64,000 nucleotides of DNA, from positions 558,001 through 622,000 of the forward strand of contig NZ_CP048031.1 of the NCBI RefSeq assembly GCF_010092445.1, written 5' to 3'. This DNA is from Shewanella sp. Arc9-LZ. Its GTDB lineage: Bacteria; Pseudomonadota; Gammaproteobacteria; Enterobacterales; Shewanellaceae. Below are positions 33,048-42,113 of this stretch, piece by piece; positions within the stretch are counted from its first letter, which is position 1; each line of letters begins with the position of its first letter. The position numbers and the translations under genes are program-made. The notes under the pieces were generated by a model. The model saw only the letters and a program-made list of their open reading frames with translations. It was not told the DNA's origin and did not search any database.

Positions 33048-33749
33048 TTATTTTACTGTCACCACAACTTTGGCTACAGGGTTCAACCAGCGATGTACGC
33101 GACTGTCTAAGTCACTCATACCACCAGCAGGGTCCATGTCACCTAAAACACCAGGGTGAGTATGTACATTACTGTTGTCAGAATTGTCCATCACGCCTGT
33201 GCCATTGGCTCCACCGTCACCACCAGGGGCTGCAGGAATACCCGGTACGCCAGACATGCCGCCGCCATTAATGATTTCATCATTGGCTTCTGTGCCTGCA
33301 TCATATGCATTGACGTACATAGTATACGTGCCTGCTTCGGTAGGGATTTCCCAAGCGTCTAAGCCCATAAAGGCATCATTAGTGGGTAACACCATCGCTA
33401 CGATAGATAAATGGGTGTTGTCGCCAGTATCAAGCATTACTCCACTTACATTGGCACCCGCAGCAAGCAAACCCATTGCCGGATTTGCTGATGTTACGCC
33501 TGCATTACCGGTTACAGCTGTATCTAAGTCGGCAATGTCACCGCCTTCAGCCATTTTTTGTAACGCTGCAGAAGCTTCGGTACCGACTTGAAACAGGTGG
33601 CTGTCAGCGTCGTGGGCTGCGATCAAAATAGGGGTGAAGTGATTTCCGTGAGTTAAGTTTGTCACGCTAACTTCAATATCAGCAGCGAAAGTTGGAAGGC
33701 TGAATAATCCAGCAGCCATAAGACTTGCAGTCACTAGTGTACGTTTCAT
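33048..33749 (-). CDS. secreted spondin-domain protein
   Basis: The ATG at 33749 (MKRTLVTASLMAAGLFSLPT), preceded by AGGAG, gives 233 residues with a Sec signal peptide. The core repeats the paralog pattern: IEVSVTNLTHGNHFTPILIAAH, PTNDAFMGLDAWEI, YDAGTEANDE and VHTHPGVLG. A Gly/Pro/Ala-rich loop precedes the last motif. It is the first gene of the apparent four-gene unit spondin-spondin-regulator-kinase. Confidence 0.83.
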   Translation of the reverse strand: MKRTLVTASLMAAGLFSLPTFAADIEVSVTNLTHGNHFTPILIAAHDADSHLFQVGTEASAALQKMAEGGDIADLDTAVTGNAGVTSANPAMGLLAAGANVSGVMLDTGDNTHLSIVAMVLPTNDAFMGLDAWEIPTEAGTYTMYVNAYDAGTEANDEIINGGGMSGVPGIPAAPGGDGGANGTGVMDNSDNSNVHTHPGVLGDMDPAGGMSDLDSRVHRWLNPVAKVVVTVK

Positions 33750-33931
33750 AACCGAGCTCCTTTGTTTAATTGCAACCAGTATGAACAATGGATCTCACCT
33801 ACTTATCGCCAAATTATCACAAAAGATTAACATCGTTAACTTACCGATAATGACGTGTGATATGGTGTGCTAAAACCAACAATAAGAGCTCACCTCAAGT
33901 TGAATTAAGGTGTGAAGAAAATAGGTTAATA

Positions 33932-34483
33932 ATGATTAGACAACTGACTCCCGCTGACTTTGATGCAGTGATAACCCTAGGTGAAATAGTCCACGGCAGT
34001 GGTTATATGGACATTGAAGAACTCACAGCGATTTATCACAAAGGCATTAAAAATGGCATTAATGCCAATTTTGTCGCGCTTGAAAATGAACAACTTATTG
34101 GCTTTCGGTTAACGTATGCCGCGGGGCAATGGCCGCAAGATCAATGGTGCACGGTTAATCAGTGGGGCGTTGATTTTAACGATGTGTGTTATTTCAAATC
34201 AAACACTATTGCTGAATCTGGCCGAGGACAAGGGCTTGGTGGCAAGCTATTAGCGGCCTCCAAGGCTGCAGTAATGGCACAAGGGGCTAAGGCGGGGGTA
34301 AGTCATTTATGGCAGCAAAGCCCTAATAATGCTGCAGTGCGTTATTTTACTAAGGCAGGTGGTAAGTTAATTAAACAGCATCCGCAGCGCTGGCATCAAC
34401 GTTATATGGGTGATGATTATATCTGTGTATTATGCGGTGAAGATTGTCATTGCGTAGCCTGTGAAATGCTACTGCTATTTTAA
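33932..34483 (+). CDS. GNAT acetyltransferase with C-terminal Cys cluster
   Basis: The ATG at 33932 (MIRQLTPADFDAVITLGEIV), with an AGG ribosome site, gives 183 residues. The acetyl-CoA loop is ESGRGQGLGGKLL. After the GNAT core the protein ends with CVLCGEDCHCVACEM, five cysteines and one histidine in 13 residues, a likely metal-binding knuckle not typical for the family. The substrate is unknown. It precedes a flavin oxidase by 39 bp, and the two may form an operon. Confidence 0.8.
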   Translation: MIRQLTPADFDAVITLGEIVHGSGYMDIEELTAIYHKGIKNGINANFVALENEQLIGFRLTYAAGQWPQDQWCTVNQWGVDFNDVCYFKSNTIAESGRGQGLGGKLLAASKAAVMAQGAKAGVSHLWQQSPNNAAVRYFTKAGGKLIKQHPQRWHQRYMGDDYICVLCGEDCHCVACEMLLLF

Positions 34484-34522
34484 TGTCTACTGTCTAAATC
34501 AATAATAAAAAAGAAGACTAAT

Positions 34523-35863
34523 ATGTACGATCCGCTGATTAACTCGCACCCTAATAATCAAACGTTTGCTCCTAGCTATTGGGCAAGCACTCAAGTCTTA
34601 CCCGCACCAACCGCAGCATTGTCTGGCTGCCAACAAACCGATGTGGCTATTGTGGGGGGGGGCTACACAGGCTTATTAACAGCGTATTATTTGGCAACCG
34701 AATTCAATATTGAGTGCCATGTGCTTGAGGCCAACCAAGTCGGTTTTGGTGCCAGTGCCCGTAATGCCGGTTTTGTATTAAAAGGCTCGGGTCGATTAGG
34801 TTATGCCGCCATGACCAAGCGTTGGGACTTAGCAACGACCAAGGGCATATACGATGAATTCACCCAAGCGGTGGCTAGAGTCGATGGGTTAATCAAACAA
34901 CATAATATCGCCTGTGAACCGCAAGAAGCGGGCTACTTAAAGGTGGCCCATAATCCCAAAGCATTGGTCTCGCTGCAAAATGCCGCTAATTATATTCAAC
35001 AACATTTAGCCGACAGCCAAGACTCAGGTGCCGAGTTTATTTCAAGCCAAGATTTTAGATCCCAGTATTTAGATCATCATCAAGCTTTTGGCGCGCTGCG
35101 TTTAAAAGACGGTTTTGGTCTTAATCCGCTTAAATTGTTATTAGGTTATAAGTCGATGGTACAAAACCAAGGCGTGACTATTTCTGAGCAATCTTGCGTA
35201 TTAGAGTGGATTGAAGAGGGCGGTAAACATCGTTTAATTACCGATAAAGGTGAGCTGATTGCCAATAAAGTCATTATGGCGGGCAATGCTTATACGCCTA
35301 AACGGTTTAACCCGCGCATAGACGATAAGTTTTTGCCGATATTAAGCAATGTGATTGTCACCGAGCCGCTTACCGCTCAAGAGCTTGCACAGGCAGGTTT
35401 GCATACTCATCAAGTGACCATGGACACCCGTATTTTAAAATACTATTACCGTTTATTACCCGACAACCGTTTATTGTTTGGTGGCCGCGGCGCGGTGTGG
35501 GGCAAAGATGCTGCAAACCCTGTTTACGGTGAGCGTTTAAAAATGGCGCTCAATAAGTGCTTTCCAAGCTTAACCAATAAAGCCGTGGCCTATAATTGGA
35601 CCGGGTGGATTGCTGCTGCCATGGATGACATGCCCCATGTGTACAGTAAAGGTGGCGTGGGTTACAGCTTAGGATATTGCGGTGCTGGAGTGTCTTTTAG
35701 TAGCCAAGCTGCGTATCGCTTAGCACAAAGTATTGCCGGTGAAACCTTACCCAATTTGCCTTTGTATCAGCAACCCTTGCCTAAATTCCCCTTCACCCAA
35801 GCAAGACGGCTTGGGCAATGGGGTTATTATCATTATGGTTGGTTAAAAGACCGTTTTGGTTAA
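34523..35863 (+). CDS. FAD-dependent amine oxidoreductase (DAO/PuuB-like)
   Basis: The 446-residue protein has the FAD motif DVAIVGGGYTGLLTAYYLA, then FGASARNAGFVLKGSGRLGY, a pattern of the DAO family that includes gamma-glutamylputrescine oxidase and other YgaF/OrdL-like enzymes. A second FAD contact is at GYCGAGVSFSSQAAYRLA. No puu genes are nearby, so the true amine substrate is open. Confidence 0.82.
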   Translation: MYDPLINSHPNNQTFAPSYWASTQVLPAPTAALSGCQQTDVAIVGGGYTGLLTAYYLATEFNIECHVLEANQVGFGASARNAGFVLKGSGRLGYAAMTKRWDLATTKGIYDEFTQAVARVDGLIKQHNIACEPQEAGYLKVAHNPKALVSLQNAANYIQQHLADSQDSGAEFISSQDFRSQYLDHHQAFGALRLKDGFGLNPLKLLLGYKSMVQNQGVTISEQSCVLEWIEEGGKHRLITDKGELIANKVIMAGNAYTPKRFNPRIDDKFLPILSNVIVTEPLTAQELAQAGLHTHQVTMDTRILKYYYRLLPDNRLLFGGRGAVWGKDAANPVYGERLKMALNKCFPSLTNKAVAYNWTGWIAAAMDDMPHVYSKGGVGYSLGYCGAGVSFSSQAAYRLAQSIAGETLPNLPLYQQPLPKFPFTQARRLGQWGYYHYGWLKDRFG

Positions 35864-35897
35864 TCGCCCATTTCTAGGTTAATAGACGACTTTTTAG

Positions 35898-37397
35898 TTA
35901 ACCAACGACTTCGCCAGTGCTGATCCTAGTTTCGTCTAATGGCTCAATTTTGAAATTGAAATAAGCATAAGATGCACTAATAAACGGACAGACTAAGTTA
36001 AAGAAGGCGTAGGGCAAGTAAGCGATAGTGGCTACGCCAAGTGTACTTGCCATAAAGGCACCACAGGTATTCCAGGGTACTAACGGACTGGTTACGGTTG
36101 CTGAGTCTTCTAGCGCGCGGCTTAAATTAACAGCTGCTAATTTACGGCGGGTGTATTCCACCTTTAACATTCTGCCTGGCAGTACTATGGCAATGTATTG
36201 ATCGGCAGTAATAATGTTCGCGCCAATACACACGCCCAGGGTGGTAATAATCAAGCTGGCCGTGCCGGTGACGACGGTAAGAATACTTTCTAAAATACGG
36301 TTTAATAATCCGGTGACTTCCATCACGCCGCCAAATGCCATCGCACAAAGAATAAGCCAAACGGTTGTTACCATGCTGCTCATGCCACCACGGCTTAATA
36401 AATTATCTAATACTTCATCGCCTGTGTTGGCGACATAGCCGTCAAACATGGCTATCCATAAACCTTTCACTAGCGCGACCATTGGCAATAATGTGTCGTC
36501 GTGTACAAAGGCAATCACGTTATCAAACTGAAATAATGCTGCGCACACCGCGCCAGCTAACGTACCTAATATGACCGTTGGAAACGCTGGCATTTTGCGG
36601 TTAGCTAAATACAACACCACTAATAACGGGATTAATAAATGTATTCCTGGGCTGTAGGTCTTATCCAATAAAGCCAAAGTATCTACGAGTTGATTTTCAA
36701 TCGGCACCGCATCTGCTGTAAGGCCTAAAAAAGTAAAACCAATCAGGGCGATGATAATGCTGGGTACAGTGGTCCATGTCATGTGGCGGATATGGCTGAA
36801 AATATCAGTACCCGCAACCGCAGGGGCAAGGTTTGTTGTATCAGACATTGGTGACATTTTGTCGCCAAAATACGCGCCACTAATAATAGCGCCGGCAGTA
36901 ATGTTAACGTCTAGCCCCATTGCTGACGAAATACCCACTAAGGCAATACCTAAGGTGCCTGCAACGGTCCACGAGCTACCAATACTCAGTGCAACCACCG
37001 CACACAACAAACAGCAGGCAGTATAAAAGTAGTCTGGGTTAAGGATTTGCATACCATAATAAATCATCGTCGGCACTGTACCGGCTAAAATCCACGTACC
37101 AATCAGTGAACCCACACTAAATAAAATTAATAATGCGCCCGTCGCAACCCCAATACTTTTGACGATACCGCGTTCCATTTGATTCCAGCTATAGCCATTT
37201 TTATAACCGATAATCATTGCAATACATGCCGCTAACACTAATGCGATTTGATTGGCGCCTGATGAGCTATCCGATGAAAACAGATAAACCGCTGCCGCGA
37301 GCATAAGAATAAGGGCAAAAACGGGGATTAGTGCATCAAGTAAGCTGGGTTGCTTGTGCTCCGATGAAGACGGTTTGAACGACGCCGATTGAGACAT
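35898..37397 (-). CDS. nhaC: NhaC-family Na+/H+ antiporter
   Basis: A sodium/proton antiporter of the inner membrane with about 11-12 hydrophobic segments. The NhaC signature is GAYFGDKMSPMSDTTNLAPA, followed by GTDIFSHIRHM. I chose the start MSQSASFKPSS at 37397 (AAGGAAG before it; 499 residues) over one 33 bp upstream. Useful for a marine bacterium. Some members exchange organic acids instead, so the exact substrate is not certain. Confidence 0.87.
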   Translation of the reverse strand: MSQSASFKPSSSEHKQPSLLDALIPVFALILMLAAAVYLFSSDSSSGANQIALVLAACIAMIIGYKNGYSWNQMERGIVKSIGVATGALLILFSVGSLIGTWILAGTVPTMIYYGMQILNPDYFYTACCLLCAVVALSIGSSWTVAGTLGIALVGISSAMGLDVNITAGAIISGAYFGDKMSPMSDTTNLAPAVAGTDIFSHIRHMTWTTVPSIIIALIGFTFLGLTADAVPIENQLVDTLALLDKTYSPGIHLLIPLLVVLYLANRKMPAFPTVILGTLAGAVCAALFQFDNVIAFVHDDTLLPMVALVKGLWIAMFDGYVANTGDEVLDNLLSRGGMSSMVTTVWLILCAMAFGGVMEVTGLLNRILESILTVVTGTASLIITTLGVCIGANIITADQYIAIVLPGRMLKVEYTRRKLAAVNLSRALEDSATVTSPLVPWNTCGAFMASTLGVATIAYLPYAFFNLVCPFISASYAYFNFKIEPLDETRISTGEVVG

Positions 37398-37657
37398 ACT
37401 ACTTCCTTTGTTGTTATTATTTTTGACCAATATCTCATTCGTGTGAGTTGGCTAAGTGTTATTATAATAAGTTAGTAACTTATTTGTAACAGAAGCACAT
37501 CCTGACATAAAAATGCCTGTTAAGTCGAACATTGTTAGGCTTGAGTAATAATTTATAGATGGGCAGATTGCTGCAGCTTTTGAGTAGTATGCTTGGTTAA
37601 TTACTTTGCGTGGTTATATATGTCAAATAGGTCGGTTAATGTGAATAAATAGCCGCT

Positions 37658-37688
37658 GAGGATATCTGGTGGGACCAGAAGTATCCTC
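37658..37688. other. long hairpin in the nhaC upstream gap
   Basis: GAGGATA-TCTGGT-GGG-ACCAGA-AG-TATCCTC folds into a 13-bp stem with a two-base bulge. It has no T-run. The rest of the 359-bp gap between nhaC and the small gene below shows nothing. Confidence 0.45.
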
Positions 37689-37756
37689 ATGAAAACGTGC
37701 AGATTTGATAGATTTAGATACGCAGTTTATGGCTATTAATGGCAATATTAAGCAAG

Positions 37757-37975
37757 TTATTTATTTAAATGTTTTAAGATGGCATTTTCGGCATCAGTTT
37801 TAGTGGCTTCACCTTCAGCAATATCAATTTTTTCTAGGGCTTTATGGCCTGTCATATCTTCTGCAATATGTAACCAATCTGGATGCCAATAGAAAGAGTT
37901 GCCCGAGAAGGTATTCCAATTATGCACGCCTGATTTTTCACCTTGATAAATTAGGTCGCTGGTATTAACTCTCAT
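37757..37975 (-). CDS. conserved-looking small protein of unknown function
   Basis: The 72-residue protein starts MRVNTSDLIYQGEKSGVHNW and has a strong GGAGG ribosome site, so it is probably translated. It is soluble, with aromatic residues in the first half (WNTFSGNSFYWHPDWLH) and a helical acidic C-terminus. No family is recognised. A good CRP-like site lies about 117 bp upstream. Confidence 0.65.
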   Translation of the reverse strand: MRVNTSDLIYQGEKSGVHNWNTFSGNSFYWHPDWLHIAEDMTGHKALEKIDIAEGEATKTDAENAILKHLNK

Positions 37976-38091
37976 TTAATCCTCCAATAATCATTACGAG
38001 TACGTTAGCTAAAGTGCAGGAGTTTGAATAACAGCAAAGGTAATCACACTCCCTTTCAGTTACTAGCTTGCGCCTTGAACAGAGTCGTTTT

Positions 38092-38107
38092 TGTGATCTA
38101 AATCATA
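38092..38107 (-). promoter_or_regulatory. CRP-like site upstream of the small gene
   Basis: TGTGA-TCTAAA-TCATA matches 9 of 10 conserved CRP consensus positions. It lies in the gap between purD and the small minus-strand gene that starts at 37975. Confidence 0.45.
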
Positions 38108-38167
38108 AAAATTGCGGGTTATGGATAATGTAAACAGTAATTAATCTTCAGCATTACAAGCGGATAT

Positions 38168-38206
38168 AAAAAACCCCTGTGATGTTGTTGCCATCACAGG
38201 GATTTT
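38168..38206. terminator. terminator after purD
   Basis: CCCTGTGATG and CATCACAGGG form a 10-bp stem flanked by A- and T-runs on both sides. It ends the purH/purD transcript and resembles the terminator of the candidate sRNA at 25789-25814. Confidence 0.85.
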
Positions 38207-38231
38207 TCAACGAACTAAACCCAATGTACTA

Positions 38232-39533
38232 TTAGCTTTTAGCTTGTTCACGAGCAATAGCGCGATAAGCAATATCAGTACGGAAATAAACGTCATCCCA
38301 ATGAATGGCATCTACTAATGCATAAGCTGATTGTTGTGCTTCAGTCACTGTGTTGCCTAATGCGGTGGCGCACAATACGCGGCCGCCGTTAGTGACAACA
38401 TGGCCGTCTTTCATGCTAGTACCCGCATGGAACACTTTACCGTTAGTGTCGCCAAGGGTTAAGCCGTCAATAACGTCGCCTTTGTTGTACGCGTCAGGAT
38501 AACCGCCAGCTGCCATGACGACTCCGACAGCTGCACGAGGATCAAATTCTGCAGTGACTTTATCTAACTCACCACGAGTCGCAGCTAAGCAAAGCTCAAC
38601 AATATCTGACTGCAAGCGCATCATAATCGGTTGGGTTTCAGGATCACCAAAACGGCAGTTGTATTCAAGCACTTTGGCGCTACCGTCTGGTGAAATCATC
38701 AGGCCTGCGTATAAAAATCCAGTATAAACATTACCTTCAGCTGCCATACCATCAACCGTTGGGCGAATAACATTGGCGATAGTCCAGTCGTGTACTGCTT
38801 GTGTTACCACAGGAGCTGGTGAGTATGCACCCATTCCGCCGGTGTTAGGACCTTGGTCAGCATTGTCACGAGCTTTATGGTCTTGGCTGGTGGCCATAGC
38901 AAGAATGTTTTTGCCGTCTACCATCACGATAAAGCTGGCTTCTTCGCCTTTTAAAAACTCTTCAATCACTACGCGTGAACCGGCATCACCAAACTTATTG
39001 CCCGCTAGCATGTCATCAATGGCTGCATCGGCTTCTGCCTGGTCTGCTGCGATGATTACACCTTTACCCGCTGCTAAGCCATCGGCTTTAATCACGACAG
39101 GGAAACCCGTTTTAGCGGTTAATATTGCCGCATAAGCTTTAGCCGGTGCAATCTCAGTGAAGTTTGAGTAGTCAGCAGTAGGAATGTTGTGGCGCGCTAA
39201 AAAGTCTTTAGTAAAAGCTTTTGAAGATTCAAGCTGTGCCGCGCCTTTGGTTGGGCCAAAAATGGCTAAACCAGCTGCATTAAAGGCATCAACTACGCCT
39301 AGCGATAATGGCACTTCTGGGCCGACGATGGTTATCGCTATGGCGTTATCTTTGGCAAAGGCGACAAGTGCGTCAATTTGTTCGACATCAATAGCAACGT
39401 TTTCTAACTTAGGTTCTAAAGACGTACCAGCATTACCGGGTGCAACAAACACTTTTGTTACTTGAGCAGACTGAGCCGCTTTCCAAGCTAGAGCATGTTC
39501 ACGACCGCCACCACCAATTATAAGTACCTGCAT
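38232..39533 (-). CDS. purD: phosphoribosylamine-glycine ligase
   Basis: PurD makes glycinamide ribonucleotide in purine synthesis. The 433 residues start MQVLIIGGGGREHALAWKAA and have the ATP-grasp domain with VVIKADGLAAGKGVIIA, the family signature RFGDPETQPIMMRL, and YTGFLYAGLM. It lies 219 bp after purH, a common purH-purD order. Confidence 0.97.
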   Translation of the reverse strand: MQVLIIGGGGREHALAWKAAQSAQVTKVFVAPGNAGTSLEPKLENVAIDVEQIDALVAFAKDNAIAITIVGPEVPLSLGVVDAFNAAGLAIFGPTKGAAQLESSKAFTKDFLARHNIPTADYSNFTEIAPAKAYAAILTAKTGFPVVIKADGLAAGKGVIIAADQAEADAAIDDMLAGNKFGDAGSRVVIEEFLKGEEASFIVMVDGKNILAMATSQDHKARDNADQGPNTGGMGAYSPAPVVTQAVHDWTIANVIRPTVDGMAAEGNVYTGFLYAGLMISPDGSAKVLEYNCRFGDPETQPIMMRLQSDIVELCLAATRGELDKVTAEFDPRAAVGVVMAAGGYPDAYNKGDVIDGLTLGDTNGKVFHAGTSMKDGHVVTNGGRVLCATALGNTVTEAQQSAYALVDAIHWDDVYFRTDIAYRAIAREQAKS

Positions 39534-39668
39534 CTTTAATCCTTTTGTAGCTGCGCTATGTTCTCTATTTCTGCTTCAAGCATGCTCACTTATACTTATA
39601 AGCTGCGCGTGCTTTCATTGAACTAGAAAAAATAGCTATGCTCTAATTCTTTTAAACAAAATTTAAAA

Positions 39669-39731
39669 AGTATCGCTTGTTATCTATTTTTGCAAAAGCA
39701 TTTAGCAAAAGCATGATTGATAAGCGATACC
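39669..39731. other. inverted repeat between purH and purD
   Basis: GTATCGCTTGTTATC and GATAAGCGATAC can pair with one bulge around a 36-base A-rich loop that itself contains GCAAAAGCAT twice. This could modulate purD expression or mRNA decay. No T-run follows. Confidence 0.4.
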
Positions 39732-39752
39732 CATATTTGATATTAGCGTTTA

Positions 39753-41342
39753 TTAGTGGCGGAAGTGACGCATGCCAGTAAACACCATTGCCATACCGTG
39801 CTCGTCTGCTGCGGCGATGATTTCTTCATCGCGAATTGAACCGCCCGGTTGAATGATGCAGCTAATACCTGCAGCTGCAGCGGCGTCGATACCATCACGG
39901 AATGGGAAGAAAGCGTCAGATGCCATTACTGAATTTTCAACCACTAGGCCTTCATCGGCAGCTTTTATTCCCGCTATTTTAGCTGAATATACGCGGCTCA
40001 TTTGGCCAGCACCGACACCGATAGTCATGCCGTCTTTGGCGTAAACAATGGCGTTAGATTTAACAAACTTAGCCACTTTCCAGCAGAACATTAAGTCTTT
40101 TAACTGTTCAGCCGTTGGTTGACGCTTAGACACGACTTTAACGTCTTCTAGGTTCACCATGCCTTGATCGCGATCTTGTATTAACAAGCCACCATTAACG
40201 CGTTTGTAATCAAGTGAAGTTGTTTTTGTATTCCACTCACCACATTCTAGTAAACGCACGTTTGCTTTAGCGGCAATGATGGCGCGTGCGGCTTGGCTCA
40301 CTTTAGGGGCAATGATGACTTCAACAAACTGGCGGTCAACAATGGCTTGCGCCGTTTGTGCATCTAACTCTTGGTTAAAGGCAATGATGCCCCCAAACGC
40401 TGATGTTGGGTCGGTTTTAAATGCGCGGTCGTAAGCTTCTAATAAGTTAGCGCCTAATGCCACACCGCAAGGGTTGGCGTGCTTAACGATAACGCAGGCA
40501 GGGCCTTCAAATTCTTTAACGCATTCAAGTGCTGAATCTGTGTCGGCGATATTGTTGTAAGACAACGCCTTACCTTGTAGCTGAATCGCGCTGGCAACAG
40601 ACGCTTCATCAATTTGCGTGTCGACATAAAACGCCGCTTTTTGGTGGCTGTTTTCACCGTAACGTAAGTCTTGTTTTTTGACAAACTGACTGTTGAAAGT
40701 ACGTGGGAACGTTGAATCGTCATGACATTCGTCGTTACTGTGCGCAGGCACCATAGTACCGAAGTAGTTGGCGATCATGCCGTCATAAGCAGCGGTATGT
40801 TCAAAGGCTGCAATGGCTAAGTCAAAACGCGTTTCTAAGGTGGTGCTGCCGTTGTTGGCTTGCATTTCTGCAATCACGCGGCTGTAATCTTTTGAATTAA
40901 CCACAATCGTAGTGTCTTTGTGGTTTTTAGCGGTTGAACGCACCATCGTTGGGCCGCCGATGTCGATGTTCTCAACAGCATCCGCTAAGGTGCAGCCTGG
41001 TTTGGCAACGGTTTCAGCAAATGGATACAAGTTAACCGCAACCAAATCGATTGGCTTAATGGCGTTTTGTTCCATGACGATTTCGTCAATGCCGCGGCGA
41101 GCAAGAATGCCACCGTGAATTTTTGGGTGCAGGGTTTTAACACGACCATCCATAATTTCTGGGTGACCCGTGTAGTCAGACACTTCCATTACCGGGATAT
41201 TATTGTCTGCAAGTAACTTTGCAGTACCGCCCGTAGACAAGAGTTCAACACCTTGTGCATGCAGCGCTTGTGCAAACTCAAGGATTCCAGTTTTATCTGA
41301 TACGCTTAATAGCGCGCGACGAATTGGTCTGACATTATTCAT
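39753..41342 (-). CDS. purH: bifunctional AICAR transformylase/IMP cyclohydrolase
   Basis: PurH performs the last two steps to IMP. The 529 residues equal E. coli. The N-terminal MGS-like cyclohydrolase domain has [17 protein letters not shown] and [20 protein letters not shown] sequence (here [14 protein letters not shown]). The C-terminal transformylase has [15 protein letters not shown] and [12 protein letters not shown] with the catalytic KH. The 307-bp region upstream (41343-41649) holds no other gene; a TGTGATTTCACA palindrome lies at 41523-41534. Confidence 0.98.
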   Translation of the reverse strand: MNNVRPIRRALLSVSDKTGILEFAQALHAQGVELLSTGGTAKLLADNNIPVMEVSDYTGHPEIMDGRVKTLHPKIHGGILARRGIDEIVMEQNAIKPIDLVAVNLYPFAETVAKPGCTLADAVENIDIGGPTMVRSTAKNHKDTTIVVNSKDYSRVIAEMQANNGSTTLETRFDLAIAAFEHTAAYDGMIANYFGTMVPAHSNDECHDDSTFPRTFNSQFVKKQDLRYGENSHQKAAFYVDTQIDEASVASAIQLQGKALSYNNIADTDSALECVKEFEGPACVIVKHANPCGVALGANLLEAYDRAFKTDPTSAFGGIIAFNQELDAQTAQAIVDRQFVEVIIAPKVSQAARAIIAAKANVRLLECGEWNTKTTSLDYKRVNGGLLIQDRDQGMVNLEDVKVVSKRQPTAEQLKDLMFCWKVAKFVKSNAIVYAKDGMTIGVGAGQMSRVYSAKIAGIKAADEGLVVENSVMASDAFFPFRDGIDAAAAAGISCIIQPGGSIRDEEIIAAADEHGMAMVFTGMRHFRH

Positions 41343-41582
41343 GTAGGTACAGGTCCGCTAGTTTGATTTTAAGGAGCTTTAGTAAAACAGAGTCAATTAA
41401 AGTCTGCTTTACCAAAGTCCCTCATAGTGTTTTTTAGATTGCTTAACACCGTCGAGGCTTACTGTGTTGTGATCAGGCGGGCGTATTTTATCGTAAACCG
41501 CTTCTATTGGGTGTTTTTTCTGTGTGATTTCACAATATTGAAATAAGAACAAAGGTACGCAAAAATAATCACCCAACAACCC

Positions 41583-41614
41583 TTGACCTTAGATTAAACT
41601 CCAAGGTTTATACT
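41583..41614 (+). promoter_or_regulatory. MerR-type promoter/operator with 20-bp spacer
   Basis: TTGACC (41583-41588) and TATACT (41609-41614) are 20 bp apart, longer than the normal 17. Between them lies the dyad ACCTT-N12-AAGGT (41586-41607). A long spacer with such a dyad is the known signature of promoters activated by MerR-family metal sensors, with 20 bp typical for ZntR. It lies 35 bp before the regulator gene, so the regulator and the permease are probably under autoregulated metal control. Confidence 0.85.
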
Positions 41615-41649
41615 CAGGTAAAATTCAGATGACGATGGTGAATTAACAT

Positions 41650-42111
41650 ATGTATCGAATAGGCGAACTTTCAGCCTTGTATGACATCAAAGCTGACACA
41701 TTACGATTTTACGAAAAACATGGTTTGCTGTCGCCATCAAGCCGATCTGATGCCGGATATCGGTTGTATAACCACAGCGACTCCGAACGACTTAAATTTA
41801 TTTTACGTGCCAAAGCGGTGGGTTTCTCACTTAAGGATATCGCCGATTTGCTATCTATTGAGGTTGATAAGTCTAATCGAGCCTGTGCCGATGTTAAAGG
41901 TTTAGTCGATACTAAGCTTGAGCAAGTAGAAACGAAATTAGCTGAGCTACAACATTTTGCGACATCGCTAAAAAGTTTATCAAATACCTGTTGTGGTGGC
42001 CCAGATAGCGCCGAGCATTGCTCGATACTCGAAGCGTTAGAGTCGTCAGACAAGCATATTATTGCTAAAAAAGAACATCATCATTTTGCTAATTTGGGTC
42101 ATAAGGATTAA
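41650..42111 (+). CDS. zntR: MerR-family metal-responsive regulator, ZntR-like
   Basis: The 153 residues start MYRIGELSALYDIKADTLRF (winged helix), continue with YEKHGLLSPSSRSDAGYRLY, a long dimer helix and a metal loop. Candidate metal ligands are Cys in NRACADVKG, the pair in NTCCGGPDS and Cys in EHCSILEAL, as in ZntR of E. coli. The C-terminus is His-rich (KKEHHHFANLGH). It lies 2 bp before the permease gene. Zn, Cd or Pb are the likely inducers, by family analogy. Confidence 0.88.
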   Translation: MYRIGELSALYDIKADTLRFYEKHGLLSPSSRSDAGYRLYNHSDSERLKFILRAKAVGFSLKDIADLLSIEVDKSNRACADVKGLVDTKLEQVETKLAELQHFATSLKSLSNTCCGGPDSAEHCSILEALESSDKHIIAKKEHHHFANLGHKD

Positions 42112-42113
42112 GT

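Noticed and set aside
33175..33591. Long antisense frame inside the spondin gene
   Set aside because: It is a shadow of the real gene with no start signals. The minus-strand protein has a signal peptide and domain matches.
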